A stretch of DNA of 64,000 nucleotides from contig NZ_JTJW01000005.1 in the NCBI RefSeq assembly GCF_000805385.1, positions 186,001 to 250,000 on the forward strand, given 5' to 3'. Numbering within the stretch: position 1 is the stretch's first letter; the number at the start of each line of letters is the position of its first letter. This stretch comes from Mycolicibacterium setense (lineage in GTDB: Bacteria > Actinomycetota > Actinomycetes > Mycobacteriales > Mycobacteriaceae). The notes beneath the pieces were generated by a model that was given only the letters and a program-made list of their open reading frames with translations, ran no database searches and was not told the DNA's origin. Made by a program: the position numbers and the translations under genes. Of the stretch, positions 1 to 7,985 are shown piece after piece.

Positions 1-50
1 GGATGCTCGTCGGCCACCGGGTACACGGTGCCAAACCTCTGGTTGTTCAT
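1..50 (-). CDS. 5' end of a gene running off the window edge
   Basis: An ATG on the minus strand at 48-50 sits just after a strong ribosome binding site (GGAAGGAGACC). It opens a frame with no stop through the window edge, reading MNNQRFGTVYPVADEH. Only 16 residues are visible, too few to name a family. It begins 17 bases downstream of the stop of the phosphodiesterase-fold gene on the same strand, so the two may be co-transcribed. Confidence 0.55.
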   Translation of the reverse strand, partial: MNNQRFGTVYPVADEH

Positions 51-67
51 GGTCTCCTTCCTGAGCT

Positions 68-766
68 TCAGTCAAACGCCGCGAGAAGCGCCGAGTGGTC
101 CGTCTCGCCGGCAAGGCGCGGTGCGTGGTCGAACTCGCAGATGCGGACGCGTTGCGCGAACTCAGGTGTGGCGAAGATGTAGTCGAGGCGGAAGCCGTTG
201 TCGCCGGGGCGGCTGAACCACGAATACTCGCGGCCCATCGGGTGCAAAGACCGCCACACGTCGACGTATCCGGATGCGATCAGGCGACCAGGCATCTCAG
301 GTCCGATGAACTTGGTGCCCTTGGGATCTTTGTCGAGATTGTTGTTGCCCGTGTTGAAGTCGCCGATGAGCAGGTCGACTTCGCTGCGTCGGGCCCGGTC
401 GATCAAGGCCTCCCAGTACGGAAGTTTTGCGTGGGCTTGTGGCAGGTACACGCCGCAGACGATGGTCCCGTCGAACTCGGCGCACCACAGGTTATGGGCG
501 GGCAGATCCCTGGTGAAGCGCGATGCGCGGTCGATCGGGGTGCGCGACGCGATGAGCACGGTGTTCTGCTTCGGATCGGCCCCAGGGTGCGTCGTCTCAT
601 ACCCGGCGCGTTCGAGTTGGGTGATCAGGCGAGCGCCGGTGTCGTTGGCCCGGAACTCGGTCACCACCAGGAGGTCGGCGTCGTAACCCAACAGTCGTGC
701 GGCAAGGGCATCAGCAGACTTGTTGCCGCCGTGGCGGATGTTCAGCGTGGCGATTCGCAGCGTCAT
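68..766 (-). CDS. Endonuclease/exonuclease/phosphatase (EEP) family protein
   Basis: This 232-residue protein has the EEP (DNase I-like) fold signature in order: TLNIRHG near residues 7-13, a metal-binding Glu at 37 (VTEFRAN), GDFN at 135-138, RLDYIF at 193-198 and a terminal DH pair at 223-224. Family members hydrolyse phosphodiester or phosphomonoester bonds in nucleic acids, lipids or small molecules with a divalent metal. The substrate cannot be told from sequence. No signal peptide is visible, so it is probably cytoplasmic. The length fits a bare catalytic domain. A second, unrelated EEP gene lies at 54248-55000. The downstream gene on the same strand is cut by the window edge. Confidence 0.85.
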   Translation of the reverse strand: MTLRIATLNIRHGGNKSADALAARLLGYDADLLVVTEFRANDTGARLITQLERAGYETTHPGADPKQNTVLIASRTPIDRASRFTRDLPAHNLWCAEFDGTIVCGVYLPQAHAKLPYWEALIDRARRSEVDLLIGDFNTGNNNLDKDPKGTKFIGPEMPGRLIASGYVDVWRSLHPMGREYSWFSRPGDNGFRLDYIFATPEFAQRVRICEFDHAPRLAGETDHSALLAAFD

Positions 767-813
767 CGGAGTGTCCTCTCGCTCGGCGTGGAATCTCCAG
801 CGAGCCGGACAGT

Positions 814-963
814 ATGCAGACGAGCACCGACAAACCTCGTCAGACTTGGACGCGAAGGGACTCCGAACGACCGGCCGACATGTGGGAGCTTCTGATTAGC
901 CTCCGCGACGTCGACATTCCAACAGAAGCGATCGTCGAGCAGGTGCAATCCGAACGCTGGTGA
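814..963 (+). CDS. Small antitoxin-like protein (VapB position)
   Basis: This 49-residue ORF (MQTSTDKPRQTW ... VQSERW) ends in TGA overlapping a GTG start in the arrangement GTGA typical of toxin-antitoxin pairs. The GTG frame begins like a PIN-domain toxin. I do not recognise the protein by sequence. The antitoxin call rests on size, overlap and the neighbour. No ribosome binding site is obvious before the ATG, and longer in-frame versions would run into the divergent EEP gene. Because the partner is truncated, this gene may itself be a relic. Confidence 0.45.
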   Translation: MQTSTDKPRQTWTRRDSERPADMWELLISLRDVDIPTEAIVEQVQSERW

Positions 964-1073
964 TCGTCCTCGACGCGTCGGCGGCGGTATCGGCACTGCT
1001 GAATGATGGTCAGGCGCCAACGGACCTCGATGCACCATCACCGTCGTACCCGATGAGCGCTGGAGTGCACTAA
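960..1073 (+). pseudogene. VapC/PIN-domain toxin remnant, N-terminus only
   Basis: From the GTG at 960 the frame reads VIVLDASAAVSALLNDG, closely matching the first beta strand and first catalytic Asp of VapC PIN-domain ribonucleases (usual form M-I-V-[VL]-D-A-S-A). The frame stops with TAA at 1071-1073 after only 37 codons, against about 130 for an intact VapC. The rest (QAPTDLDAPSPSYPMSAGVH) is not convincing PIN sequence, though DAPS could be a scrambled relic of the HAP-L segment. The remaining three acidic active-site residues are absent, so it should have no nuclease activity. It overlaps the upstream small ORF by four bases. Confidence 0.6.
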
Positions 1074-1074
1074 A

Positions 1075-1111
1075 TCTCGGATTACTGCTTGATAGTGACT
1101 GAAATCCGAGA
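1075..1111. repeat. Inverted repeat after the toxin remnant
   Basis: A 9-base stem (TCTCGGATT ... AATCCGAGA) with a 19-base loop begins just after the stop of the VapC remnant. It lacks a T-run, so it is not a typical intrinsic terminator. It could be the scar of whatever event removed the rest of the toxin gene, or a protein-binding site. Confidence 0.3.
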
Positions 1112-1179
1112 CGTAGAAGCCGCCGGCATGGAAGCCGCGGGCGTTGGCTCAGGCGCGAAAAGCAGTATCGCCGGCGGTA

Positions 1180-3174
1180 TCAGGTTTTCAGATCCGCAGT
1201 GGGCAGCTCACGCCCAGAAATCTTCTGCGTCCGCTTGTACAACCACGTGAGCACCGCCGCGAACCCGATGACCCCGAGAACTTCAGCCAATGTCCCGTCA
1301 TTGCCGGTGAAGATCGCCAACGGCTCGTCACTGCCCGTGCCGGCAACGAACCCGGCGAACACCACGCCGTAAAGGCTTTCGCCGACGATCAAGCCGGTGG
1401 CCAGCAGGACGCCGAGGCGCTTCTTGCGCTCGACGTTGTCACCGGTGCGGTCGGCCCACTTGTTGTAGAACCAGCCCAGCAGTGAGCCGAGCGGGATGAT
1501 CAAGGTCAGGCTCATCGGCAGGTACATGCCCATCCCGACGGCCAGCGGGGGCAGGCTGAACCGGGAAGTGCGACACAGGATCTCGTCGATGATGACGATC
1601 ACCACGCCGATCGCCGCGCCCAGCCCGATCAGTGACCAGTCCAATGACCCGCCGAACACGCCCTTGGCCAGGGAAGAGATCAGCGCGGCCTGCGGGGCAG
1701 CGAGCGCGTGGTCGGTGGCGCCTGGTGCGCCAAGGAACCCGAACGCGCGTTGCATCAGGTCGAGCACCGGCGGGATGATCGCGGAGCCGAACAACACGCC
1801 AATCACCAACGCCACCTGCTGTTTCCACGGCGTCGCGCCGACCAGCTGGCCCGTCTTGAGGTCCTGCAGGTTGTCGTTGGAGATGGTGGCCACCCCGAAG
1901 GTGATGGCCGCGACGAACAGTGTGAAAGCCACCAGCGCGAGAGATCCGTCGTCGGAGGTGGGGCCGTACACCAGCTTGATCAGCAGCGCGGCGATGATCA
2001 CTGTCAGGATGCCAACGCCGGAGATGGGGCTGTTCGACGAGCCGATCAGCCCGGCCATGTAGCCGCACACCGCGGCGATCACCAGGCCGATGACGAAGAT
2101 GAACACCACGCTCGCCACGATGATCCCGTTCGAGCTGCCGTGCAGCACCGTGCCGTGACTGAAATCCCACAGCAGCACAGCAATTGGGACCAGCATCGCC
2201 ACCACGATGCCCACCACGATCGGGAACGGGATGTCGCGCTGGGTGATGTCGACCAGCTGGCCCTGCCGGCGGTCACGGGCCGAGGCCAGCGCTTCGGTGA
2301 TGCCCTTGACGATTGGGCGCAGGATCTTCAGCAGCGTCCAGATCGCGGCCACCGCGATTGCCCCGGCTCCGATGAACCGCACCTCATGCACGAATACCCC
2401 GTCGATGACGTCGGCCACCGACTCGTCTGTCCCGAACGCGCCGATGGTGCGGATCGGCAGCAGCACCCCGAACGAGATGATGAGTCCGACGAGCATCGCG
2501 ATCCCGACCGTCATCCCGATCAGATGCCCCACGCCGACCAACGCCAACGACAGACTGGCACCGAACATCGAGCCGCCGGCACCGACCTTGAAGTACGCCG
2601 CCACGTAATTGGCGAGCACCTTGAGGTTGGCCAGCAGCGCGAACCCGGCCGACACCAGCGAGCCGAACGCGATGACCCGGATACCGACACGGTTCTCGGC
2701 GGCACCGCCGCTGCTGTCGCCGACCTTGAGCACCTCGGCGGCAGCCACGCCTTCGGGGTAGGGGAGATCCGAACCGGTCACCAGGGCCCGGCGCAGCGGG
2801 ATGGAGTACATCACGCCGAGGATGCCGCCGACGGCGCACACCGCCACCGTGATCCAGTACGGGAACCCGGTCCACCAGCCGATCATGATCAGACCGGGCA
2901 GCACGAAGATGATCGCCGAGAGCGTGCCCGCCGCCGAGGCGATGGTCTGCACGATGTTGTTCTCCACGATGGAGTGATTGGCGAAGTTGCGCAGCAGCGC
3001 CATCGAGATCACCGCGGCCGGGATCGCCGTGGCGAAGGTCAGGCCGACCTTGAGGCCGAGGTAGACGTTGGCGGCGGTGAACACCAGCGTGATTGCCCCG
3101 CCGAGCAGGATCCCGCGGATGGTCAGTTCGCGCAGCGTCGGTCTGGTGGGTGTTTCTGCGGTGTCGCTGGCCAA
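1180..3174 (-). CDS. OPT family oligopeptide/metal-chelate transporter
   Basis: This 664-residue, very hydrophobic protein has about 14-16 predicted membrane segments beginning near residue 20. That fits the OPT superfamily, which imports small peptides or metal-siderophore conjugates by proton coupling. The N-terminal TLRELTIRGILLGG followed by ANVYLGLKVGLTFATAIPAAVISMALLR is characteristic of bacterial OPT proteins, and the length matches. The start codon is TTG at 3172-3174, preceded by AGAGGAAG at good spacing. No other transport subunit or peptidase is adjacent, so the substrate is unknown. It is transcribed away from the gene at 3344. Confidence 0.88.
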   Translation of the reverse strand: MASDTAETPTRPTLRELTIRGILLGGAITLVFTAANVYLGLKVGLTFATAIPAAVISMALLRNFANHSIVENNIVQTIASAAGTLSAIIFVLPGLIMIGWWTGFPYWITVAVCAVGGILGVMYSIPLRRALVTGSDLPYPEGVAAAEVLKVGDSSGGAAENRVGIRVIAFGSLVSAGFALLANLKVLANYVAAYFKVGAGGSMFGASLSLALVGVGHLIGMTVGIAMLVGLIISFGVLLPIRTIGAFGTDESVADVIDGVFVHEVRFIGAGAIAVAAIWTLLKILRPIVKGITEALASARDRRQGQLVDITQRDIPFPIVVGIVVAMLVPIAVLLWDFSHGTVLHGSSNGIIVASVVFIFVIGLVIAAVCGYMAGLIGSSNSPISGVGILTVIIAALLIKLVYGPTSDDGSLALVAFTLFVAAITFGVATISNDNLQDLKTGQLVGATPWKQQVALVIGVLFGSAIIPPVLDLMQRAFGFLGAPGATDHALAAPQAALISSLAKGVFGGSLDWSLIGLGAAIGVVIVIIDEILCRTSRFSLPPLAVGMGMYLPMSLTLIIPLGSLLGWFYNKWADRTGDNVERKKRLGVLLATGLIVGESLYGVVFAGFVAGTGSDEPLAIFTGNDGTLAEVLGVIGFAAVLTWLYKRTQKISGRELPTADLKT

Positions 3175-3343
3175 CTGGGCTTCCTCTCGCTTGCAGTTGC
3201 TGACTAACGGTAGGCGCTGGGTCGTGGTGGCGCGGGGCGATCGATACAGCGGCGCGACCTGACGACGAGACCATGTCTGACCGGCACATGTCAGCTAACT
3301 ATGTGACGGGCGAATTGTCAGACCCAACTGGGATAATTGACAC

Positions 3344-4198
3344 ATGTCGCAAACGATCCACCACCGTCTCCACATCGTCGAAGCCGCAGATTGGAAGGAC
3401 GGCATCATCACCCTGTTGGAGCCGCGCTCGTCGTATCGGCCGTGGCGTTATGCGTTCGGCGAGACCCGACCGGGCGACTATGCGATCGTCGTGTTGGGCA
3501 CCGATCCGGTCTCGGTGGTGACGCAGTTGGCGCGCATCGACCACGAGGGCGGCCTCGGCGGTGCGATGCTGGATCCGCGGGGCGTTGATCTGGTGGACCT
3601 GGCCACGCTGGCGATGGTGCTCAACCTCAGTGATGCGTTCGTCAGTTGGCGCCTCGATGATGACGACGCCGAGCGGGTGATTCTGGCGATCCATGCGAGC
3701 CCGGTGTACGGGGGACCGGAGAACCGCTGGGGGCATTCCTCAGTTGCCGCGGCACGCAACCTCCTGAACTTCGACGGGGACTGTCAGGGGTGTGGTGCGC
3801 CGATCGACCTGAGGGAAGCCGACGCCCGCGACCTGGTGCACATCTATACCGTCGACCAGCTGCCGCGCTGGCACCCGCACTCACCGATCCGAACTCCGGA
3901 CAGCCCACGCGTGCGCGGCCCCCTCGGCGCGGCGGTGCGGAGCGCCGCCAAGGACTGGCCGGCCGTCATCTGCCGACGCTGCCGAGACCGGATGAGCGAC
4001 GACAACTTCCGCTCCTTCATCGACTTCAAGTTCGCCCAGAACCCGGACTGCCCGCACTGCGGCGGTCAGCGTACCCAGGCCATTCGGTACGGCATGCCGG
4101 CCGCTCCTGAGTCGTGGGGACCGTGGCTGCATATCGGCGGTTGCTGCCCCGATGACGACAAGTGGCGGTGCACGATCTGTGATCACGAATGGGCGTGA
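3344..4198 (+). CDS. Hypothetical protein with two cysteine zinc-binding regions
   Basis: I do not recognise this 284-residue protein by name. It has a mixed N-terminal half of about 145 residues. A probable four-cysteine zinc site follows (CQGC near residue 148, then CRRC near 213). A second cluster lies at the C-terminus (CPHC near 235, CC near 267, CTIC near 277). Pairs of CxxC separated by 60 or so residues suggest a treble-clef or zinc-ribbon fold, as seen in HNH-like and nucleic-acid-binding proteins, but no HNH triad is evident. An A/T-rich TAAT lies seven bases before the ATG, so the message may be leaderless. The gene converges on the ADP-ribosylglycohydrolase gene with six bases between stops. 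Confidence 0.7.
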   Translation: MSQTIHHRLHIVEAADWKDGIITLLEPRSSYRPWRYAFGETRPGDYAIVVLGTDPVSVVTQLARIDHEGGLGGAMLDPRGVDLVDLATLAMVLNLSDAFVSWRLDDDDAERVILAIHASPVYGGPENRWGHSSVAAARNLLNFDGDCQGCGAPIDLREADARDLVHIYTVDQLPRWHPHSPIRTPDSPRVRGPLGAAVRSAAKDWPAVICRRCRDRMSDDNFRSFIDFKFAQNPDCPHCGGQRTQAIRYGMPAAPESWGPWLHIGGCCPDDDKWRCTICDHEWA

Positions 4199-4204
4199 CG
4201 GATA

Positions 4205-5617
4205 TCAGGGAAGCCCACTTGCCAACCGTGCCAACGCCTCCCGAAACACCGGGTTCGGGTTCGCCTCCGGCAACGCGTTGAGCACCTCGTCTAACGCCTG
4301 CTCAGTGCCGATACCTGCGACGTGCGCACCATAGAGCGCTGCCACCGTCGGCGTGCGGCTGTAGGACTCGACGCAATGCAGCAACACCGTGCGCCCCTGC
4401 GCGCGCAGCTGCTCGACCGCACGGGCCGCCTCTAACAGCACGAAATCCAGATGCGGGTTCTCGTCGGGATCGACCTTGTCGATCAGCCGCACCTCCACAT
4501 GCGGCATACCCTCGGGCACAAGGTGTTCCGGGATACGGCACAGCGAGACGACGGCGTCGAACTCGGCAGGCAACCGACGCAACGCGCTCACGCTGCCGAG
4601 CAGAACCTGCCGGTCATGTGGGTGATGGGTGAAGACGTTGGCCTGGGACCAAGAATAGTCAGGGTCAGAAACCGGCTCCTTGCGCTCGATCGCCGTCGCC
4701 AGACCCACGAGATCTCGGGCAGTGATGCCCGGCCAGCCGTGCAGCAGGTGGCGCCAGTCCAACGGCACGGCAGACGCACCGTATGCCGCACCGAGCAGCC
4801 CGCCGGCGATCGCGGCCACGGTGTCGGTATCAAAGCCCGCCCGCACCGCGGCATCGAGCCCGCGGTGAAGATGTTCGGGCCCAAAGCCATCCGCTGCGGT
4901 GCTGCTGATGGCGGACCAGGCCGCCTGGAACGCCGCCACCACCCAGCCGTTGTTCGGGATATCCGCCGGTCGGCTGGCCTCGGCGTGCTCGATCCGCTCA
5001 GACCACAACTTCCGACGGTCAGAACCGATGTGGTCCAATCCGATTCGCACATCGAGCTTGGTCGTCAGCACCGCGTGCCGGATCGCGCAGCACCACAGCA
5101 CGGCCGCATCGGCGGCGTCGGGATCGTAATGAGTGAGCCCGCTGATCGCCCGCGCAGCCTCCACCATGGCCTCCTCGTCGTCGAGGTAGGCCAGCGCGAC
5201 CGGAGCCGTCCGCATCAGCGAGCCATTTCCGCCGCTGCGTCCGGTCTGCCGATGTACGGCCTCGGCCGCTGTACGAGCGCGGCTCGCCGAAATGCCGCCG
5301 TCCGCCGCCATATTCAGCACCTGCCGGGTCTGGATGCCCACATCCTTGGCACCCAAAGACCATTCGTACCAGCGGGCGACGATCGCGTCCTGTGCGGCAG
5401 CGTCGCGCACATCGGCACCGGTGGCCGCGACTTCGGCGATCGCGATCGCCATGGCGGTGTCGTCGGTCCATTCGCCGGGCTCCCAACCCCCGCCGCCGAC
5501 CATCTCCACCGGCAACTCGCGCCCGCGAGGCGGCTGAAACTCGTACGGCGCACCCAGCGCGTCCCCGGCCGCGGTGCCCAGCAGAACGCCCTCAACCCGG
5601 TCATTTAGTGATGCCAT
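4205..5617 (-). CDS. ADP-ribosylglycohydrolase fused to a dual-specificity/tyrosine phosphatase domain
   Basis: This 470-residue protein has two enzymatic modules. The N-terminal part is a DraG-type ADP-ribosylglycohydrolase: GTAAGDALGAPYE near residues 14-26, TDDT at 51-54, and a late DTDTVAAIAGGLLGAAYG metal-binding motif. It should remove ADP-ribose from protein, nucleic acid or small-molecule acceptors using Mg2+. The C-terminal part carries the Cys-phosphatase signature HCVESYSRT (Cys 415, Arg 421; HCx5R), preceded by conserved phosphatase-like sequence. The start is the ATG at 5615-5617, which has GGAGGGG just upstream. A longer frame to 5710 would overlap the divergent nrtR-like gene. 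The divergent neighbour and a perfect palindrome in between suggest control by ADP-ribose or NAD status. This last point is inference. Confidence 0.88.
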   Translation of the reverse strand: MASLNDRVEGVLLGTAAGDALGAPYEFQPPRGRELPVEMVGGGGWEPGEWTDDTAMAIAIAEVAATGADVRDAAAQDAIVARWYEWSLGAKDVGIQTRQVLNMAADGGISASRARTAAEAVHRQTGRSGGNGSLMRTAPVALAYLDDEEAMVEAARAISGLTHYDPDAADAAVLWCCAIRHAVLTTKLDVRIGLDHIGSDRRKLWSERIEHAEASRPADIPNNGWVVAAFQAAWSAISSTAADGFGPEHLHRGLDAAVRAGFDTDTVAAIAGGLLGAAYGASAVPLDWRHLLHGWPGITARDLVGLATAIERKEPVSDPDYSWSQANVFTHHPHDRQVLLGSVSALRRLPAEFDAVVSLCRIPEHLVPEGMPHVEVRLIDKVDPDENPHLDFVLLEAARAVEQLRAQGRTVLLHCVESYSRTPTVAALYGAHVAGIGTEQALDEVLNALPEANPNPVFREALARLASGLP

Positions 5618-5636
5618 CGAGCCCCTCCGATCTTTT

Positions 5637-5650
5637 GCGCGATATCGCGC
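5637..5650. promoter_or_regulatory. 14-bp perfect palindrome between nrtR-like and ADP-ribosylglycohydrolase genes
   Basis: GCGCGATATCGCGC is a perfect palindrome in the 67-base divergent gap, 19 bases from the glycohydrolase start and 34 from the regulator start. Its position between the two genes makes it the natural operator candidate for the NrtR-family protein. The sequence was not matched to a known NrtR motif. Confidence 0.5.
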
Positions 5651-5684
5651 TAATTGATGACTGACTGTACGCTCAGGCTCTGAC

Positions 5685-6335
5685 ATGGACAAGAACGCGT
5701 ATCGAGACACCAGCCAAAAGAGGCTGGAGGACTACCCGCGCCCCTCGGTCGCGGTCGATACGGCGGTGCTGACGGTCGATCCTGATCTCGGACTGGCGGT
5801 GTTGCAGGTCCGACGTCCCCGTAGCCGCAATTGGGCGCTGCCCGGCACGTTCCTGCAGAAGGGCGAGATCCTCGCCGACGCCGTCAGGCGGTCCCTGGCG
5901 GACAAGGCCAACGTCCACGGTCTGGACCCGCGGCAACTCCATGTGTTCGATGCCCCCGATCGTGACGACCGGGGGTGGGTGTTGTCCGTCGCGCACGTCG
6001 CCGTCGTCCCGCCCGACCGGGTGGCCACCCGGTCCGCTGAAACCACCCGGCTGGTGTCGGTGGAGCCGCCTGGTCGCTTGGTGTACGACCACGACAAGAT
6101 CATCGAGCTGGCCGTCGCCGACGTGCGCGCGCACTACCGTGCCAGCCCCGACCCTGACCGTTTGCTGGGGGATGAATTCACGTTGCGGGACCTACGGCTG
6201 GTCCATGAGGCGGTCGCCGGGCGCGAGTTGCAGCGCGACAATTTCCGACGTGCGATGGAGCGGCACCTCGAGCCGACGGGCGAGTTCGCCACCGGTGGTC
6301 GTGGGCGGCCCGCCGAGCTGTTTCGCCGAGCGTGA
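5685..6335 (+). CDS. NrtR-family Nudix-related transcriptional regulator
   Basis: This 216-residue protein has a Nudix-like domain (about residues 15-150) followed by a winged-helix DNA-binding C-terminus containing HEAVAGRELQRDNFRRAMERH, the typical NrtR recognition region. The Nudix box is degenerate: after GTFLQKGE it reads RRSLADKANV where catalytic enzymes have REExxEE. It therefore probably binds but does not hydrolyse its ligand. Known NrtR proteins are repressors of NAD metabolism genes and sense ADP-ribose or related nucleotides. Its divergent partner is an ADP-ribosylglycohydrolase fusion rather than a NAD-biosynthesis gene. Which genes it controls is inferred from position only. 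Confidence 0.85.
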   Translation: MDKNAYRDTSQKRLEDYPRPSVAVDTAVLTVDPDLGLAVLQVRRPRSRNWALPGTFLQKGEILADAVRRSLADKANVHGLDPRQLHVFDAPDRDDRGWVLSVAHVAVVPPDRVATRSAETTRLVSVEPPGRLVYDHDKIIELAVADVRAHYRASPDPDRLLGDEFTLRDLRLVHEAVAGRELQRDNFRRAMERHLEPTGEFATGGRGRPAELFRRA

Positions 6336-6457
6336 TGTGAATCGCAATATGCCCTGCGCGTGAATTCTCCTTCTGCATAGTCGAATTGCTCACCGGCAAC
6401 CGTGAGCAGCCTGCATTCATTCGACGCCCACGTCAGTTCTGCCGTACGGTCGAAAAT

Positions 6458-7417
6458 ATGGCTGTGTACAACCTGGCTTTCGAATGGACAGATACCAATC
6501 GGCACTGGCTGATCGAGGTTCCCGTTCGGGTCGTCGCGTACATCGTTGTGGCGCTAATCATTCGGTTTTTGCTGCACCGCATGATCGACCGCGCGACCAC
6601 TGGCAGGCGTAAAAAATCCGTTAGCGGAGAACTTGAGGGGCAAGCGAAAAAACCTCCGTTACTTCGCCATCTGCGAGACCGGGCCTCGGCAGCGACGAAC
6701 GGCATCCGGGCGGCCGAACGTCGCCAGCAGCGGGCCCAGACCATCGGGTCGGTACTGAAGTCCACCACATCCATCGTGCTGCTGGTGTGGGTTGTGCTGG
6801 CGATCCTCAGCGTGCTCGGGGTGAACATCGCGCCGTTCATCGCCTCCGCCGGTGTCGTCGGCCTCGCCATCGGCTTCGGCGCGCAGAACCTCGTGCGCGA
6901 TTTCGTCACCGGCGTATTCATGTTGCTGGAGGACCAATACGGCGTCGGCGACAACGTCGACCTGGGGGAGGTGTCCGGCGAAGTGCAGAGCGTCGGACTG
7001 CGGATCACCACCGTTCGCGACATCGACGGCACCCTCTGGTACGTGCGCAACGGCGAGATCGCCCGCGTCGGGAACATGAGCCAGGATTACGCGGTGGCCC
7101 GGGTCGAGGTCCCGGTCGCGTTGACCGCGGATGTGGACCGCGCCGAGGAGGTCGCCGTCGAAGCGGCCCATGAAGTCATCGCCGATCCGAAGATGGCCGG
7201 CAAGGTCATCGGAGAACCGGAGATGCTCGGTGTGCAGTCGCTGGCGGCGGACCAGCTCACGTTGCGGATGACGCTGAAGACCCGGCCGAACGCGCAGTGG
7301 TCGGTGCAGCGCAAGCTCCGCCGGGAAATCCTGCGGGCCTACGACGAAAATGGAATCAACCTGCCCTACCCGCAGGGCCGCATTCACGCCGTCGTCGGGG
7401 GTCAAAGCGCGGAGTAG
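6458..7417 (+). CDS. MscS-family mechanosensitive ion channel
   Basis: This 319-residue inner-membrane protein has one N-terminal membrane segment near residue 20, then a charged linker, then two further segments. The second of these contains the MscS pore signature VGLAIGFGAQNLVRDFVTGVFMLLED. The cytoplasmic beta domain follows with YGVGDNVDLG and an alpha/beta C-terminal vestibule. It should open on membrane tension to release solutes during hypo-osmotic shock. The ATG at 6458 (MAVYNLAFEW) is chosen over an upstream in-frame codon because the extra 24 residues are polar and unlike the family. The ribosome binding site is weak. Confidence 0.88.
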   Translation: MAVYNLAFEWTDTNRHWLIEVPVRVVAYIVVALIIRFLLHRMIDRATTGRRKKSVSGELEGQAKKPPLLRHLRDRASAATNGIRAAERRQQRAQTIGSVLKSTTSIVLLVWVVLAILSVLGVNIAPFIASAGVVGLAIGFGAQNLVRDFVTGVFMLLEDQYGVGDNVDLGEVSGEVQSVGLRITTVRDIDGTLWYVRNGEIARVGNMSQDYAVARVEVPVALTADVDRAEEVAVEAAHEVIADPKMAGKVIGEPEMLGVQSLAADQLTLRMTLKTRPNAQWSVQRKLRREILRAYDENGINLPYPQGRIHAVVGGQSAE

Positions 7418-7489
7418 CTGCTGGTTGATTTGGCCCCTGACATGTGCATTTGGGCCCCGACAGCACCGCCCCTGAACTATCATTCCCAC

Positions 7490-7888
7490 ATGACCAGGGC
7501 CATTGTGGTGCTGTTCTCAGGGATCGTAATCGCGGGCGTCATCGCGACACCCGCCCATGCCGAGCCGGCGCCGCCGTGTACTTTCGCGCTGTCGTCGCCG
7601 GCCGTCGTTCACGTCGACGGCGGCGATATGGTCAGCGTGACCGTCTCCCCGGACGCATGCGGAGCACCGGCAAACCCCCGATTCAGCGTGGCGTGCGTGC
7701 AACGTCAGGACAACGCCTCGGCGGTGCAGTGCAATCAGGGCAGGGGAACCCAACCGGCGCAGGTGCTGACGCCCTACCGGCCCGGCGCGACCTATGTGGC
7801 CACCGGCCGGGGATGCGGCGGCTGGATGGGCATCGCGGAGATCGCCCCGCAGTGCCAGGCGCTGGGCCCGCTCTCAGCGCCGCTGTAA
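7490..7888 (+). CDS. Small secreted protein, function unknown
   Basis: This 132-residue protein starts MTRAIVVLFSGIVIAGVIATPAHAEPAPP, a clear Sec signal peptide with AHA cleavage near residue 22. The mature part of about 110 residues contains five Cys (for example PPCTF, DACG, VACV, GCGG), suggesting disulfides in the cell envelope or medium. I do not recognise the family. An in-frame extension to 7430 is rejected because it would place 20 residues before the signal peptide. It follows the MscS gene by 72 bases. Confidence 0.7.
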   Translation: MTRAIVVLFSGIVIAGVIATPAHAEPAPPCTFALSSPAVVHVDGGDMVSVTVSPDACGAPANPRFSVACVQRQDNASAVQCNQGRGTQPAQVLTPYRPGATYVATGRGCGGWMGIAEIAPQCQALGPLSAPL

Positions 7889-7985
7889 CCGTCGCGGCGC
7901 CGTCCGTTCACCTGTGAAATCCCTTCACGTCACCTGTGCAGGCCAAGCTCGTTCGACGCACCGACACAACTGAAGAGGGTGGCGA

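Noticed and set aside
1708..3207. 499-residue plus-strand frame opposite the OPT gene
   Set aside because: It is His/Arg/Asp-rich and lacks any domain. The minus strand encodes a coherent multi-span transporter.
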